DNA from: Eretmocerus hayati
Taxonomy: Eukaryota; Arthropoda; Insecta; Hymenoptera; Aphelinidae
Direction of reading: 5' to 3'
Length of the DNA: 64,000 nucleotides
NCBI GenBank assembly: GCA_029851415.1
Contig: CM056743.1
Span: forward strand, 12,516,727 to 12,580,726
The first letter of the stretch is position 1. Each line of letters opens with the position of its first letter. The notes beneath the pieces were generated by a model. It did no database searches and was not told the DNA's origin. It was given only the letters and a program-made list of their open reading frames with translations. Positions 35,033-47,972 of the stretch are shown here, one piece after another. The position numbers and the translations under genes are program-made.

Positions 35033-36724
35033 TTACACAACTTGAGACACACGTTTAGGTATAAACTCTTGCTCTTCTTCATCATCTTTATCACAGATCA
35101 GTGGTTTTTGATTCTGAACTGGATTTTGTGAGTAAAGTATAACTGCATAGCTGACTATGGCAATGGCAATCGCTGTATTGAGTTTAATTGGAATATCAAA
35201 AATGATCCAGCTCAAAAATGCTGTGATTACTAGCTCTAAGGCACTGGCAAACGTTTTTAGAATAGAATTTAGATTTCTCAAGAAAAAACTAGTAATGATA
35301 CCTACTGCAGTGTTATTGACCATTATCAGAAGGACTTTAGGGTCCATAAAAATGCTAGGCCCAGCATTATGAAAGGCTTCAAAAAGATTACCTTGTATCA
35401 ACAGCACTGCTAAGTTGCATAAGATACTATCAATGTACATGAACACATTTTGTACAAAGATATTTACATTCACGCCTTCTCCCTTAAGCAGGTACTCATT
35501 GTAAACACCAGCCAAGCAAGAGCAAATAGTCTGGAAACAATTGTCAAAAAATTGTTTTCGAAATAATTTTTCCGCATGGAATGAAAGTATGGTGAATTAC
35601 CTGGATAAAGATGAATATTATGTTTATATTGAGATGGGAAGAAGCGGAATTCAGCCCATTGTTCTCAAGATTCAGATGTTTGATCATGCAGCCTATTGTT
35701 AGTAAAACAAGCGATATCCACTGTTTTGCAGATAGTTTTTTCTTGAACACCACCTAGTAGATTAGAAAAAAAAAGAATAAATAGGCATCAATAGAATAGA
35801 ACATTCATACCCTTTCACCATGTTCAGACTTACTTGAAAAATTATCCCAGTCACCACAACTCTGAGTTGTAAGAGTAGGAAGTAAGTAGGAGGATCAAAA
35901 GCAGCTAGATTTACAAATGATAAGTTGTTGTACAGGCAATACAGAGATGATGGGACCATGTACAGCAGTAGAACTGTGGAATGGAGAGAAATTACATTGA
36001 AATATAAATCCAGAAGAATAGATAAAGGACGATTCAAGTCAAATGTGCTCACCTCTTCGATATTTGACTATGTCATATAATAAACTTTTCAAGGAGTTCC
36101 TGAAATCACAGAATGAAATTCTAGGATCCCACAGTAGTATTATGAATAGCAAGTGGTGTTAGTGGTCCAACTTACTCCTGACAGTACAAAAGAGTAGAGG
36201 AGACTAGTTTGAAAACCTCAGTCATAAGAACAACAATAACTATGTTGTAATCATAATTTCCTTGATTCTGGGACCATGTGATTATGATTCCTGAAATCAT
36301 CACAATTATTCGAATTTGATGGCTGAATAAAAGCTTTATCAGTGTTGTCATGAATGACCAGGATGTGTGATCCCAGTGGCAATCACAGGAACCAAGATAA
36401 GATAGAGAAATGGCTAAATTCTTGTATCTATCAAACTCTCGCATGGCATTGTTTACATTCATGAATGAGTGAATGACATCTACCAGAAGTAACTGGAGGA
36501 TGATATTGCAGTCTTACAGAAGTAGAGGATAGAATCTAAAGAATTTGTTGAGAATAAAATTGCCAGTGAAGACTCATCATGCATAGGAAACATCATGCAT
36601 AGGCATTTAAGATTATAACCTAAAAGCAAGACAAACCTTGATTGACGAACAAGCCGATGTACAGAAAAAAGATGATAGGACTCCATCGTCCTGGGAACAA
36701 CTCGGATAGGTTGATATTGCTCAT
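35033..36724 (-). CDS. senju: UDP-galactose transporter, senju orthologue (SLC35A family)
   Basis: A multi-pass Golgi nucleotide-sugar transporter predicted to exchange cytosolic UDP-galactose for luminal UMP. Exons on the minus strand are 36724-36637, 36290-36176, 36099-36053, 35973-35834, 35753-35601 and 35530-35033. All junctions are GT-AG and in frame, giving 346 aa. The protein opens MSNINLSELFPGRWSPIIFF. Diagnostic segments are NIVIVVLMTEVFKLVSSTLL, LYMVPSSLYCLYNNLSFVNL, LQLRVVVTGIIFQVVFKKKL and LAGVYNEYLLKGEGVNVNIF. Near the C terminus NSILKTFASALELVITAFLS is the conserved last helical pair. The order and spacing match Drosophila Senju, which is reported to restrain Toll signalling, rather than vertebrate SLC35A2. 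The tail is acidic (DKDDEEEQE). The start is the first in-frame ATG upstream of the conserved ELFPGRW. Substrate is inferred from orthology. Confidence 0.93.
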
Positions 36725-37400
36725 TTTGGACATATTCTTATCATCAGAATAGTTTTACATGTCGACAATTTTCGGCCTTATCCGGTCGGCCCAGAGTGAA
36801 GTATCCTTCGAAAATGAAACGTGGACCCATGATTCTGTCTAACTCAGATGTTGTACTGCATAAATCCTGTATAAACACAATTGATGATCACTTTCCTCGG
36901 ATTCATCATAGTTCTTCATCGGCCTCTGTGAACTCCAATAACATTCAATAAACTCGCCAATGAACTCATGGTTAAAGAACGCTAATGTGTGCCGTGCAGA
37001 CTTTGGTTGCCACGGCAAATGCGTGGCGAATGCCAAATGCTCTCTGCCACTCTCTGCGAGTCTACGGTAAACGCGTGGCAAAACAGTGGCAAATGCGTGG
37101 CAGATGTCTTCTGCTACTGGACCTCTGAGGCAGATGGCGCGGGTACCCTCTCAATGTGTAAGAGAGAGACACCAAAGTCGTGCCATCTCTCTCGCACTCA
37201 TTGTTATTAGGGGTTTTCAAATTTTGCGGGCTGATTCTGACAAAATATTTGTCCAAAGAGACCCCGTAGGGTGCGGCTACATGCAGGCAAAACAATTGGC
37301 GCGAACGCCGATAAGCCGTGAGTGCGACAAGGAGATAAGAGTGGCGCCAAATAGCCTGTCTTTATCGCACTCACGGCTGGTATAGGCGTTCTATAGATTC
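36725..37400. repeat. Upstream region of senju with GTGGCAAATGC repeats and a MITE end
   Basis: The first ~200 bp should hold the senju promoter and 5' UTR, though no core element stands out. From about 36990 to 37110 the string GGCAAATGCGTGGC recurs four times in varied form. At 37268-37290 GGGTGCGGCTACATGCAG matches the terminus of the 10861-11042 MITE. CCGTGAGTGCGACA at 37316 pairs with TCGCACTCACGG at 37363, forming a hairpin. Confidence 0.5.
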
Positions 37401-39023
37401 TTTAATAAATAATGGTTGAATTACTTTTTGTGGGGGTGGTGTCAATTATGAAACCTAAAGATATAAATAAATAATTTTATTTTCGGCAAAAATTTCTTTC
37501 CTTAACTGACATCTTCGTTGTCAATTCAGCTCTTACAATATTCGTTATACTCGCTCAACAATCATTCAATGATCAAATAGACAAACTCATTACGTGGTAG
37601 AGATACCAAAATTCCTTGAAGGAGTCATGAAATAAATGAAATCTGTAGTTTGGAGTTTGAAAATCTGATGCTAAACTCACGTCGGAAAAATGAATGCTAT
37701 ACGGAGGAAACGCCTAACGCTTCACCATGAAAAATAAATCTCTGGAAAATTCAACTATTCTAATAAACATCTTGAATAATAACTTTTACAATAGTTGGAA
37801 TTACAAAAAAATAGGGTAGTATCCTTCTTTGATTGAGAGTACTCGTTTGCTTATCATAATTAGCACTGGCTATAAAGAGCTGATATTAAAATGTATATTG
37901 CACGATCTATCTTCAATATTTACATTTTCGTGGTCAGAATGTTACCGGAACAAGTAGGTGATCAACTTATTCCGATAATATTTCCGACTCTAGAATACTT
38001 TTACACTATGTTGTACAAAATTATGTTCAACAATCACTTTTGTACACGGAAATGATTTCATCATCATGATTAGCTCCATTCTTTCTTACATACTTGTCTA
38101 TAAAATTCCTCTCAATGTTCGATGGTACCTTGGAACATGTATAAATGAGGAACTCTCGGAAAATCATTCTATTTTTCAATAATACCAGTTACTTATGCAA
38201 TTTTCATTGATAGTAAAAGTTTCTCAACATGAAATGAAAAATTGACCAACAGATGTGAGACGATTTCGTATTCAAATTATTTTTGGAGAGAAATGCACTT
38301 TCTATGAATATGCACATATATAGTCAATTCACCGTTCAACATTTAAGCCAAAAGAAAGCTGTCACGATTATTACATCCTATTCCTACGGAACTGACGATC
38401 GTGCTGTTATTTCATAGTCTGATTTTAACGTCTTTATATCATATTCTTCGTCGATTTTGGTCATTAACATCATGAATCCATGTGAAAATTTTTCGTCGCA
38501 TGTTACGGAAATATATCAAATTCAATATCCTCGAAACATTGCTGCACTAAATTCTCAATGCCAAGTTACATCCGAATATTTAGAGAGATTCCACCTGCAA
38601 GTTAGAGCTCATAACCAGGATATCCTAAGGATTGAATGGTCTTGACATAACTTTAGGTCATACCACAATGATACGCTCCAATACTCCTATTCACAAGATC
38701 ATTTTACAAATACAGTGTGGTGTAAGTGAGTTACTTCTACAAAATTAGTCTAAAAAATATCCGAAAGATAGATGTCCTCCCATCGCTCGGATCATAAGAA
38801 GATTCGACAATATTCGATAGATTATGGTGAGAATGGCCACAGCGTACGCCTCAATTCGATTATGCAAAAATTCTTCAACATTTCTCAGTCATACTTACGG
38901 GAAATGAGTTGTATAAGTAACGGTAACTAGATAAAAGAATATCTATTCCTCGAATGACAATTCGAAAATAGTTAAAAATTTGGAAACAAATCACACTCAT
39001 CTCTGGCAGTCGGTTCAACGAAT
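37401..39023. other. Intergenic AT-rich stretch
   Basis: Nothing convincing. It separates the promoter side of senju from the 3' end of TBC1D23. The frame at 38457-38645 has no motif. Confidence 0.4.
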
Positions 39024-42000
39024 TTATGTACCCCTGTCTTCGGGAGTTGTCTCTTGGTCCCCCGAATCTGATTTTGATGACGCCTCGGAGGCATCCAACT
39101 GTTTGACAATCTGTTGAGTAATTAACTTCGTGGCCTCCTTGGAATTAGTGATGAGGAATCTGTCCATGTCAGAAATAACAGGAGTATCAGATTGTGCTGT
39201 GCCATATCTGAATGTGATTAGATCAGGATGTTTCTTTCGAGACATTATCTGAACAATACTGGACAACGGACGTTTTACTATCACATGGGCAGCTCCTTTG
39301 CGACCCGGAATTTCTCGAAGGACGATGATGTGCGTTTCGGTAACTAGTAAATGACTGAAATATGGTACATTTTCAATTAATTACGATTGAAGAGATATCT
39401 TCAAATAATACAAGCGAAAAAATTACCTCTCAAAAACGTAACCATTGACTTTAACTTCCATACATTTGAAGGAATGTAATAAACTAGGATCTTTCAAGCG
39501 TTGTTGTAAGGATACAACTTCCAATGGTTGTTCACTCGCAGCAGCTGCCATGGTCATATCTAGAAGAAAATTCGAGATGAAAGAAAATTGGATTCGATTT
39601 ACAACCTCGCGGATCGTTAGCTTACCTGAATCTTGGTCGTCATCAATACTGAAAACAGGACCAGAACCACGCTCTTTTTCATTGGAATCAGCAGTCTTGT
39701 CTGCTTTCTTTTCAATAATATTATTGGCACTAGCTGTGGGACTGACAATATAATCGAACAATTTGCCCTTCATTTCCTGGCTCTTCAGTTTCATTGCTAG
39801 GCCTATTTTACCAAAGAGATCGGAGTTATTTCTACGAGCAGGACTGGACTCACTGTTATCACCATCCGACAAACTCGATTTACAAACGAGGCAGTATTGC
39901 GAATTATGATCAACGAGACTCGACACCACCTCATCGCCAAAATACTCGTGGATAGCTAAAAAAAATTATTGAAAAATTTTGTACTTCATCATTTCTCTCA
40001 ATTCAGTAAGATTCGATCTCGAAGACGTAATCAATACGATACCTTGATATCCATTGACAACCATACTGACATACTGGGTGTGCTTTTGTAAGAAAGACGC
40101 AACAACCATGTGAGTATAACGATCTTCCTCTTGCCGTCCACTACCAAGAAAACACAGATGTTCACCTCCGGCTTCGGAACCAGCCGCTAAAGCTTGACGC
40201 TGAGCTTGCAATAAGCCCTGAACAGCTGTTGCAAATGCAGCTGGTTCTTGCAGCATCTATAAAAATTTGTTGAGTAGCATTCAAAGTCTATCTTCAGGAG
40301 GATATCATAAAAGTACCATCCAAGAGTACCTAAATGAGTGAGTTGTTTTGAAACCTCGGATTCATTTAAAAATTACCTAGAGAATGAGTACTAACCAGAT
40401 TGCAGTCCAAATGAAAAGCAGTGGGCAAATGACCTGCATTGTACTGTTCCGCGGGCCTGCAGTCAACAAGAAAGAATCTTACAGCTTCAACAGGGGCAGC
40501 AGGTGAAGACGAGGCTTCTACGGAATTTTCCACCAATTCTTGAGCAGAAACCGGCAGACACAAAGCATGTGTTATTAATTTTTCATCGCCACCTTCTCCA
40601 AACATTATACTGTACAATTCGAGCTTAAAAGATGATGGTGTTTTCATGGCATAATATTGAGCCAACGAACAGAAATCAGTCACATCTTCAGCTTCCAAGG
40701 CACACGGCATTGCGGCCAAAGTATCAACAATACTTTGTTTCTCGTCGTCTCTCATACTCAAAATTTGCTCTCTGTAGAAAGAAGTATACATTTACCAATC
40801 AAACAAATTTATACAATTATCATTTTCAACAGACCTGTTTTTTGTTCAAGTAGGATAGTCAACTTACCTGGCGTTAATTACCATAATAAGAGATAAGAAC
40901 ATCATGAAAAATGGGTCAGCTTGCATGAAATACAAATCCCACATTGTGGAAATTGCTGGTAATGAGCAGATTCCAGCAAATAAAGTATTGATCCATCCTT
41001 TTGTATACTGATCTGGAGATACTCTTTTGGTATCCAAGAAAGAGCATAGTTCTGGTTCATGGTATAGAAGTAGAAGCCTTAGCACTGCACTATGTGTATC
41101 ACCCCTGAAATACAAGAAGATTATGTAAAGAGTATAATAGGGGATGACAATAAAACAGAAGTGCAATTTTTTATAAAGTTATTAAACTATTTTATAATAT
41201 TTTGAGAAGAAATATACCTTGGAATATAAATATCTCTAATTGCCTCAAATAAGTTATAAGTGGCAGAACGTGGTAATTTGAGAGCTATCAATGGGCCTAA
41301 TAACTCAAGCCAGCCATTGCCTCTCTCATATCTCTTCCCTCTGCTTTTACAGTAAAAAGTAATGATGGACTCCAGGTCAGACAGGACTGACACTTTATCT
41401 TCATCATCATTTCCAAGTTTATCTGAAATTATAAAATTATAGGATATAAGTGCTGATACAAATTTAAGACGATCATTGTGAATATTTCAATAGCCATTGA
41501 TTCAATTGAGGATCAAAATGGCGAGCAATAATTGGCTTACTATGAAAGATATCTTATCTCTATTGATAACACTTTGAGAGATGATCAGGAGTTCCAAAGA
41601 TCTGAATAATAATCATGAGATTGTGGGATGCAAAAAGGGGGAAAATATGAAGATTCATCCAAGATGAAAATTGAAATATTATCACTTTTTGGATTTTGAA
41701 GGGCAAATGTTTGATTACTAAACAGAAGGCGTGTATCAGAAGCACTTACTAACTAACTGTTGGCAATCTTCTCTGATAATGCTCTGCTCTGGAAGATCAA
41801 AAACTTCGTTAAAGTGCACCAGCTGATTGCCCTGATCTGCCACATCAAGACAAGCCTGCCATACATCTGGCCTCAGCTGCGCAGGTACAGGCTGACCCCT
41901 GCATATGGCGTAAATGTCTGAGGCAGAGGGTGCGTCTGGATCCAGTAGAGCAGCCTCCAGCTCCAGTATCCTACGATAAGCAAATAATCATCCCTTGAAC

Positions 42001-42444
42001 AGTCCATCAATCAACACATGCTACCATCCAACCATCAAGACAGTAAACTTGAATCTTGTGCATTACATAATGTAAACAAAAAAGAATTAGGGCATCGCTC
42101 TCTAATGTACACATCAAGTGATATCCAGGGCGTTTCTCTCTCTCTCTCTCTCTCTCTTGGCAATAAAAATAATGCAAAAAGCAAGGTCTCCTAGCAGTCA
42201 AATCAATCAGTCACGGTTCTCAACAATTAGACAGGCATGAACACAAGTGGGCCACAATTATTATCGGTTTCTCGCTAACAAACTGTATGGCCCACTCTAA
42301 GCTAAAGTTGCCACGAGTCTATCAGGACGATAGATATCTCGCGTATGCCCGACAGTAAAGTCTCAGGTCGTCGTCCGGGTCGCTTGAATCAAAGAACCAA
42401 TAATACCCAACTTACCAGGTGTTTTCATCGTCCTGTAAAGACAT
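39024..42444 (-). CDS. TBC1D23: TBC1D23 orthologue (trans-Golgi vesicle tether adaptor)
   Basis: Nine minus-strand exons: 42444-42416, 41970-41750, 41422-41218, 41104-40868, 40771-40396, 40256-40043, 39955-39626, 39559-39427 and 39354-39024. All junctions are GT-AG and phase-consistent, giving 691 aa (human ~699). Domain order: N-terminal TBC domain (about 30-230; LESIITFYCKSRGKRYERG, LPRSATYNLFEAIRDIYIPR, LYHEPELCSFLDTKRVSPDQ). A rhodanese-like domain follows (about 328-427; FFLVDCRPAEQYNAGHLPTA, GGEHLCFLGSGRQEEDRYTH), with no cysteine in the active loop, as in the human protein. The C-terminal PH-like domain (about 575-675) has VTETHIIVLREIPGRKGAAH and KKHPDLITFRYG. In vertebrates the protein links endosome-derived vesicles carrying WASH/FAM21 to golgin-245/97 and is not an active Rab GAP. 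The start is the only upstream ATG in frame with exon 2, with an in-frame TGA further upstream. Introns are 60-450 bp. Confidence 0.95.
42137..42158. repeat. (CT)n microsatellite in TBC1D23 intron 1
   Basis: About eleven CT dinucleotides within the first intron, between exon 1 (ending 42416) and exon 2 (starting 41970). Confidence 0.9.
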
Positions 42445-43335
42445 ATCCTCGGCGACAACTCGTCGCGCCTTCTTCGTACTTTTGACTCATTGAATCCTTT
42501 TGCACATCGTCATCGTCGACCTCGACATAATATACTCAGACACTCAACATAATCAGCAGCTGGACTGGACGACGAAAAACTGCAGACAAACTAAACTTCG
42601 AAGGCCATAAAGCTGTACACGCGTTTTCCATACGTAATATATCTATATATGTGCCGGTCCGTATGCGCGTATTGCCAAAAATATAAAAGCGGCTGCTTTG
42701 AAAATCGGCGTCGTCGGCTAGGAAAATGTGCAAACCGATGCGCAGAGTGTTTGCAGTTTTCAAAGTGTTTTCGACGTGCGCGAAGCTCTTGTGCTTCCTG
42801 GTGCCACTCCTTGACTGCGTGATGCCTCTTCTAGTCGATCTAGTTTGCTGTTGAGTATATCTATCGGGTGCGTTATCAGTGATAATAACGACGTATGCCG
42901 TAGATTCGTTGGAAATCGATTGTTTACGGCGAGTTTTACCTGTATGTGACTCGTAAAAGCTGAATTACCGCGTGGTAATGACTATGAGCACAACTGATAA
43001 AAAATGATGTGCGTGGCGACCACGTACGTAGGAAGGTGAAACCACTTGACCGCAGATTGAGATCTCTCTTATTTTCTTATTTTCAAATAAAATGTATCCA
43101 GTAACTATGTGATAGGATGTTCCACATCCTCAAGTGAAGGGGATGCCTCCGCTGGCTGATAGTCTGGTTGAGTGATTGATCTTGCTATATTTCCATTGCC
43201 TAAAGTTAGACTGAAGATTATGAAATAGTTCTTAGATTGAAAATTTGAATGTATTGTCCAAGTTCAGAATGTTCTGAATTTTATTTGTAGAATATTGGCA
43301 AATTTCTCATCTTGATGTATTTCAATTGTCAAATA
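42445..43335. promoter_or_regulatory. TBC1D23-side divergent intergenic region
   Basis: The 5' flank of minus-strand TBC1D23 and the near half of the 2.65-kb gap to plus-strand TOMM70. The first ~450 bp are more CpG-rich than the surroundings (CGTCATCGTCGACCTCGACA, GCGTATTGCC, TTTTCGACGTGCGCG), consistent with a broad promoter. No defined site can be assigned. Confidence 0.35.
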
Positions 43336-43339
43336 CAGT

Positions 43340-44290
43340 TTACATAAGTACACAGCCAAAATTGGCAAACTAATCACCATCATCCCTCATCTGAATCAAG
43401 AAACTAGTTCAAGGAAATTGAGAAGTCGAGTCTCAGTTTTCTTCTTTTGGATCTAAGAGAACAGTTACTAGTATGCAACTTTTGGCTACGTACTTACGTA
43501 GGCTATTCTGAACATTCAGATGACACTCATCTTAATGACACTTTTGAAAAGACCAATATTAGGAATTCCAACATTCAACTCATACACAAGTACGCAGTCA
43601 AAAGTGGCAAACTAATTACCGTAACCCCTCATCCAAACCCAAAAACTGGTTGAGGCAATTAAGTAGCCGGGTCTCAGTTTTCTCCTTTTGGGTGAGAGGC
43701 AACGGTTACTAGTTTGCTACTTGTGGCTGCGCACTCATGTAGACTATTTTCAACATTTTGAAGACACTTTTGATAAGACTATGCTGAATTCCAACAATCA
43801 ACTCATCACACATAAGTATGCAGACAACAGTGGCAAACCAATTACTGTAACCTCTCATCCAAACCCAAAAACTTGTTTAAACTGGTTTGCGACAATTGAG
43901 ATGCCAAACCTCAGTTTCCTTCTTTTGGAGGTGAGATAACGTTTACTAGTTTGCAACTTCTTGCTGCGTACTCTAGTAGACTATACAACAGTTAGAATAC
44001 ATTCATCATGATGACACTTTTGATAAGACTATGAGGAATTCTAACATTCAACTCATCATACACAAGTACGCAGCCAAAAGTGGCAAACTAATTACTGTAA
44101 CCTTCCATCCAAACCCAAAAACTGGTTCAAGACAATAGTAGCCGCAGGTCTCAGTTTTCTCCTTTTGGATGTGAGGTTACGGTTACTAGTTTGCAACTTT
44201 TGGCTACGCACTCATGTAGACTATTTGCAATATTTAGAGTGACACTGTTGATAAGACTATGAGAAATTCCAACATTCAACTAATGAACTG
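43340..44290. repeat. ~240-bp tandem repeat, four copies, each with internal palindrome
   Basis: Four diverged copies start near 43351, 43592, 43818 and 44067 at GCAGCCAAAAGTGGCAAAC or variants, with spacing of about 226-249 bp. Each copy holds CATCCAAACCCAAAAACTGG, CTCAGTTTTCTCCTTTTGG and GATAAGACTATGAGGAATTC. Within a copy, GCCAAAAGTGGCAAACTAAT is roughly the reverse complement of TACTAGTTTGCAACTTTTGG, so every unit can fold. Short open frames at 43447-43939 are repeat products. Confidence 0.85.
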
Positions 44291-45096
44291 GACAATTCAG
44301 TCCAGAATTGATGTTAACTGATGTGCACACTCATGAGTGATCTGACACTTTCAGACACTTTTGGTTGAGATTTGACTCAATCTGTTGTCAATTCACTCAT
44401 AAACACATATTCTCTCACATGTAGTTGTTAATGTATCCAGTGTAAGGCTGATCATTCAAACACTGATGATCACTCTATTTCATATTTCATGCAGTAAATA
44501 AACTATAGCTACATGCAGCACAATCACAAATTTACATCAGGCCTAATAACAGTAACACTACCTGATGCTACCTGACACTACCACAGCTCACGCTGTTATA
44601 CCCAGCTAGATGCCGGGAACCGCACTGACAAGCAATCCACGGCGATCACACGGTAAACCCGGCGTTTACGCGGCTGATGAGTTACGCGCCGTAGGAATCA
44701 CACGGATTCCGCAGTTCGCATCGAGCAAAATTTTTCCTCGGGTCGAGAGCGCCAGGCGCCGGTAATAAACATTCATATTCAACGTAGTCTGCTAATCTTG
44801 TTATAGCCATGATTTCAATCTTCTCCTTCTTCTTTTAGTTATGCTTTGAGGGTTTCAGTCAAAACCTGTAAGTATACTTACTAGACCCAAATTCATTTTT
44901 CGAAGCCTTTGACTTTTTGAGAACCGCTAGCACACTACATATTCACTTTTCAGGATCACTAGTGGGGGAGTCACGGGCTTTGATAGACCCACACGTGCGC
45001 GGTGAACGTCGTCTTCGTTGACTGTCGTCGTCGTCGGGGTGTTAGAATTAGACTCCAGGGTGGAGTTGTCAAGAGGTACTGGTATTGACCAAGACG
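44291..45096. promoter_or_regulatory. TOMM70 5' flank
   Basis: The flank between the tandem repeat and the TOMM70 start codon. 44580-44765 is locally GC-rich with CGGCG/ACGCGCCG strings. The immediate upstream 150 bp (GTCGTCTTCGTTGACTGTCG) resemble a 5' UTR. No specific promoter element could be fixed. Confidence 0.35.
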
Positions 45097-47972
45097 ATGG
45101 CGTCAAGCAGTGCTTCAAGTTCGCTGCCCAAGTGGCAACTTGCCCTGGTCGTCGGGGCACCGGTAGCTATTGGACTTGGATACATGTACTACAAGAATAG
45201 TTGGTCCAGCAATAGTGGCAGCCCAGAAAGACATCCCAGGAACAAAACGAGAAGGGATATTGGTGATGGAGCCGAGAAGCAGGTTTCTATCGACGGCGAT
45301 ACTCCAGTCAAAGGTGCCACTGTGCCTGCAAATGAGGTTAGGTTCCAACCTCGTGCTCGTAATTAATTATCTAGATTTAGTTCGTGACGGCTGTTTTTAC
45401 ATATTTCATGAGAATTGGAAACTATTCTTTCCTCCTTCGTTCTCTTTTGTGACAGTATTACTAGACAAGTGTCAAGCTTCTAACCCAATACTACACCCGT
45501 GAAACCTTATGAATGTGATTGATTCATATCGTATATGGAAAAGAGTGTGATAATCATTATTCCATCTCCAATTTTCTTGCGTCATAGTATTTTACTTTGA
45601 GTGAATTGTTTTCTGCTTAAGGCATCTCTCAATGTTACCTTCTTGGTTGACAACCTTCTGTTATTGTGATGTTATCACAACCAAGAAATCAGCTGATAAT
45701 CTAGTCATAATGCAAAAGCTTGGATAACTAAGAGAAATTTTAATTAAAGTCAGAGATCACACAACCACTTGTTTACTCCTGTGTTAGCAAAATACTTGTT
45801 AAATCTTCCCTCTTTGAGAGGTGAATGCTATGAATACTGTAAGACCGCGATACTGTAATATTCCTCAAATTCAAGATACCAAAAGTGAATAGAAGCTTCT
45901 GTCATGAGACTCTAGGAACCGAATTGAATATATCAAGATTGGAAAGATGATAAGTTGTGAGGCATCATTCTTTAAAAGTAAAATAACTTTGCAGACACCA
46001 CTTCAAAGAGCTCAAAGATTCAAAAATGAAGGAAACAAAGCATTTAAAACTGGAAAATTTGATGAAGCTATCACCCAATACAACCTTGCAATTGAGGCAT
46101 GCCCAAAGGACAATCTAGAAGAACTTGCGACTTATTACCAAAACAGAGCTGCTGCTTATGAAAATTTGGTAAGTATGATAATGATTTATGAAAGAGTTCT
46201 CCAATGAATTTACAACATAATTCTCTTACTTAATCATATGGTGCAATTTTCTAGAAAAAATTCAGTGCAGTGAGAGCGGATTGCACAAAAGCATTAGAGT
46301 TAAACCCCAAATATGTGAAGGCTCTAATTCGCAGAGCGCGAGCCATGGAGTGCAGTAATGAATTGGAAACTGCATTAGAGGATATTACTGCTGCTTGTAT
46401 CCTTGAGCGATTTTCTAATCCGAATTCTTTATACACAGCAGACAAAGTATTGAAACAATTAGGTAATACTAATGAATCTCAGTTAAAGTTCAAATCTTCC
46501 TTGAAATTGATATCACTAAATCATTCTCTCAGGTAAACAACATGCCCAGGAATTCATGGCAATAAAAAAACCAGTCATGCCTAGCAAACATTTCATCTCA
46601 CAGTATTTCATGGCCTTCCACAATGACCCCATTGTTTCAAAAATGCATGACCCATTACTAGAAGAGGATAATACGTAAGTTCAAATCACAACTTTTGCTC
46701 TAAGATGGAATGACTTTTCCATTACTCATCTGCTTTTTTTATCTTAGGCCATTTGGTAGAGCTGTATTAGCTCTGAAAAATCAAGATTATGACAATATAA
46801 TTCCACTATGTACAGAAGAACTGAATAATCTAGATCCAGATGATAATTCTCTTCACAAAATGAATGTCTTACTTCTGAGAGGAACATTCCACCTATTGAT
46901 TGGATTGCATGATGATGCATCCTCAGATCTCACTCACGTCATAGATAGCGAAATCGCATCCAAAGAATTAAAAGTCAATGCTTTGATAAAACGAGCCAGC
47001 ATGCACGTGCAGCTTGAAAATCCAGAAACTAGTTTTGTTGATTTTCAAAAAGCAGTTGACACAAATCCAGATTGTGGAGATATTTATCACAACAGAGGAC
47101 AGGTAACTTTGAATACTTGTCATGTCTAATAGACCCATAAAATATCCCTCGCAATCGTCACAACTTTGAGCTTGCTATCAGCATTCGTCTTCAAAATGAA
47201 ATTATTCTACATCCTAGGTGAATTTGCTACTTGAAAAAATTGATGAAGCCAAATCTGATTTTGAAAAAGCTGTAGAACTCAATCCTGGCTTTGGTGTGGC
47301 CTATGTACAAAAATGTTATGCAGATTATCGTTTTGCTGTTTCTACCAGAGATCTGAACCGAATTAACACAGCTATGACAAACTTCAACGAGGCTTTTGAG
47401 AAATTCCCCGATTGTGCCGAATGCTACAGTCTATTTGCGCAGGTATGACATTCATCTCCTTTTGAATTCTACTGATACAATCCTCCCTTATTACCATTTC
47501 TGTACAGATGTTGATTGATACTCAAGATTTTGCAAAAGCAGACGCATATTTTCTGAAAGCCTCTAAGAGAGATCCGAAAAATGCCACAATCCTCGTTTAT
47601 AGAGGGCTATTACAGTTACAGTGGAAGAGAGATGTTGATAAAGCTGTGGAGTATATGAAGAAAGCAATTGAGCTTGATGATAAATGCGAATTCGCATACG
47701 AAACGCTAGGCACTGTAGAAGTTCAACGGTAATATTACAACTTGAATAAACATTTTGGCATAGTATCCTACTCATGTACATCTAATTTGGTTCTTATTTG
47801 CAGGGGAAACTTGAAAGAGGCTATGAGTCTCTTTGACAAAGCAATAGCCTTAGGGCGCACGTGCATGGAATTGACTCACATCTTTGGACTCAGAGATGCT
47901 GTAAAAGCTCAACTTGCAGTATCTGAAAGGATAGGCTCAGACATCGTAAGGTCTATGCAAGAACTACAGTAA
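45097..47972 (+). CDS. TOMM70: TOM70 mitochondrial import receptor
   Basis: Eight exons: 45097-45336, 45995-46168, 46255-46462, 46533-46674, 46748-47102, 47218-47442, 47508-47728 and 47804-47972. All are GT-AG and in frame, 577 aa (human 608). An outer-membrane TPR receptor that docks Hsp70/Hsp90 and hands preproteins to the TOM pore. An N-terminal membrane anchor lies at about residues 12-32 (KWQLALVVGAPVAIGLGYMY), after a Ser-rich start and before a basic linker. The chaperone-clamp TPRs (about 84-200) show FKNEGNKAFKTGKFDEAITQ, NRAAAYENLKKFSAVRADC and KALIRRARAM, supplying the N, N, K and R carboxylate-clamp positions. The C-terminal TPR array includes LLLRGTFHLLIGLHDDASSD, ALIKRASMHVQLENPET, RGLLQLQWKRDVDKAVEYMK and KCEFAYETLGTVEVQRGN. 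The start is the first true ATG (a TTG four codons upstream is not used). It is divergent from TBC1D23 and convergent with DPAGT1. Confidence 0.95.

Noticed and set aside
42007..42201. Minus-strand frame with an EREREREK run
   Set aside because: It lies in TBC1D23 intron 1 and the run is the CT microsatellite.
45085..45096. Upstream TTG start for TOMM70
   Set aside because: Non-ATG start with no support. The ATG at 45097 gives the expected short Ser-rich N terminus before the membrane anchor.
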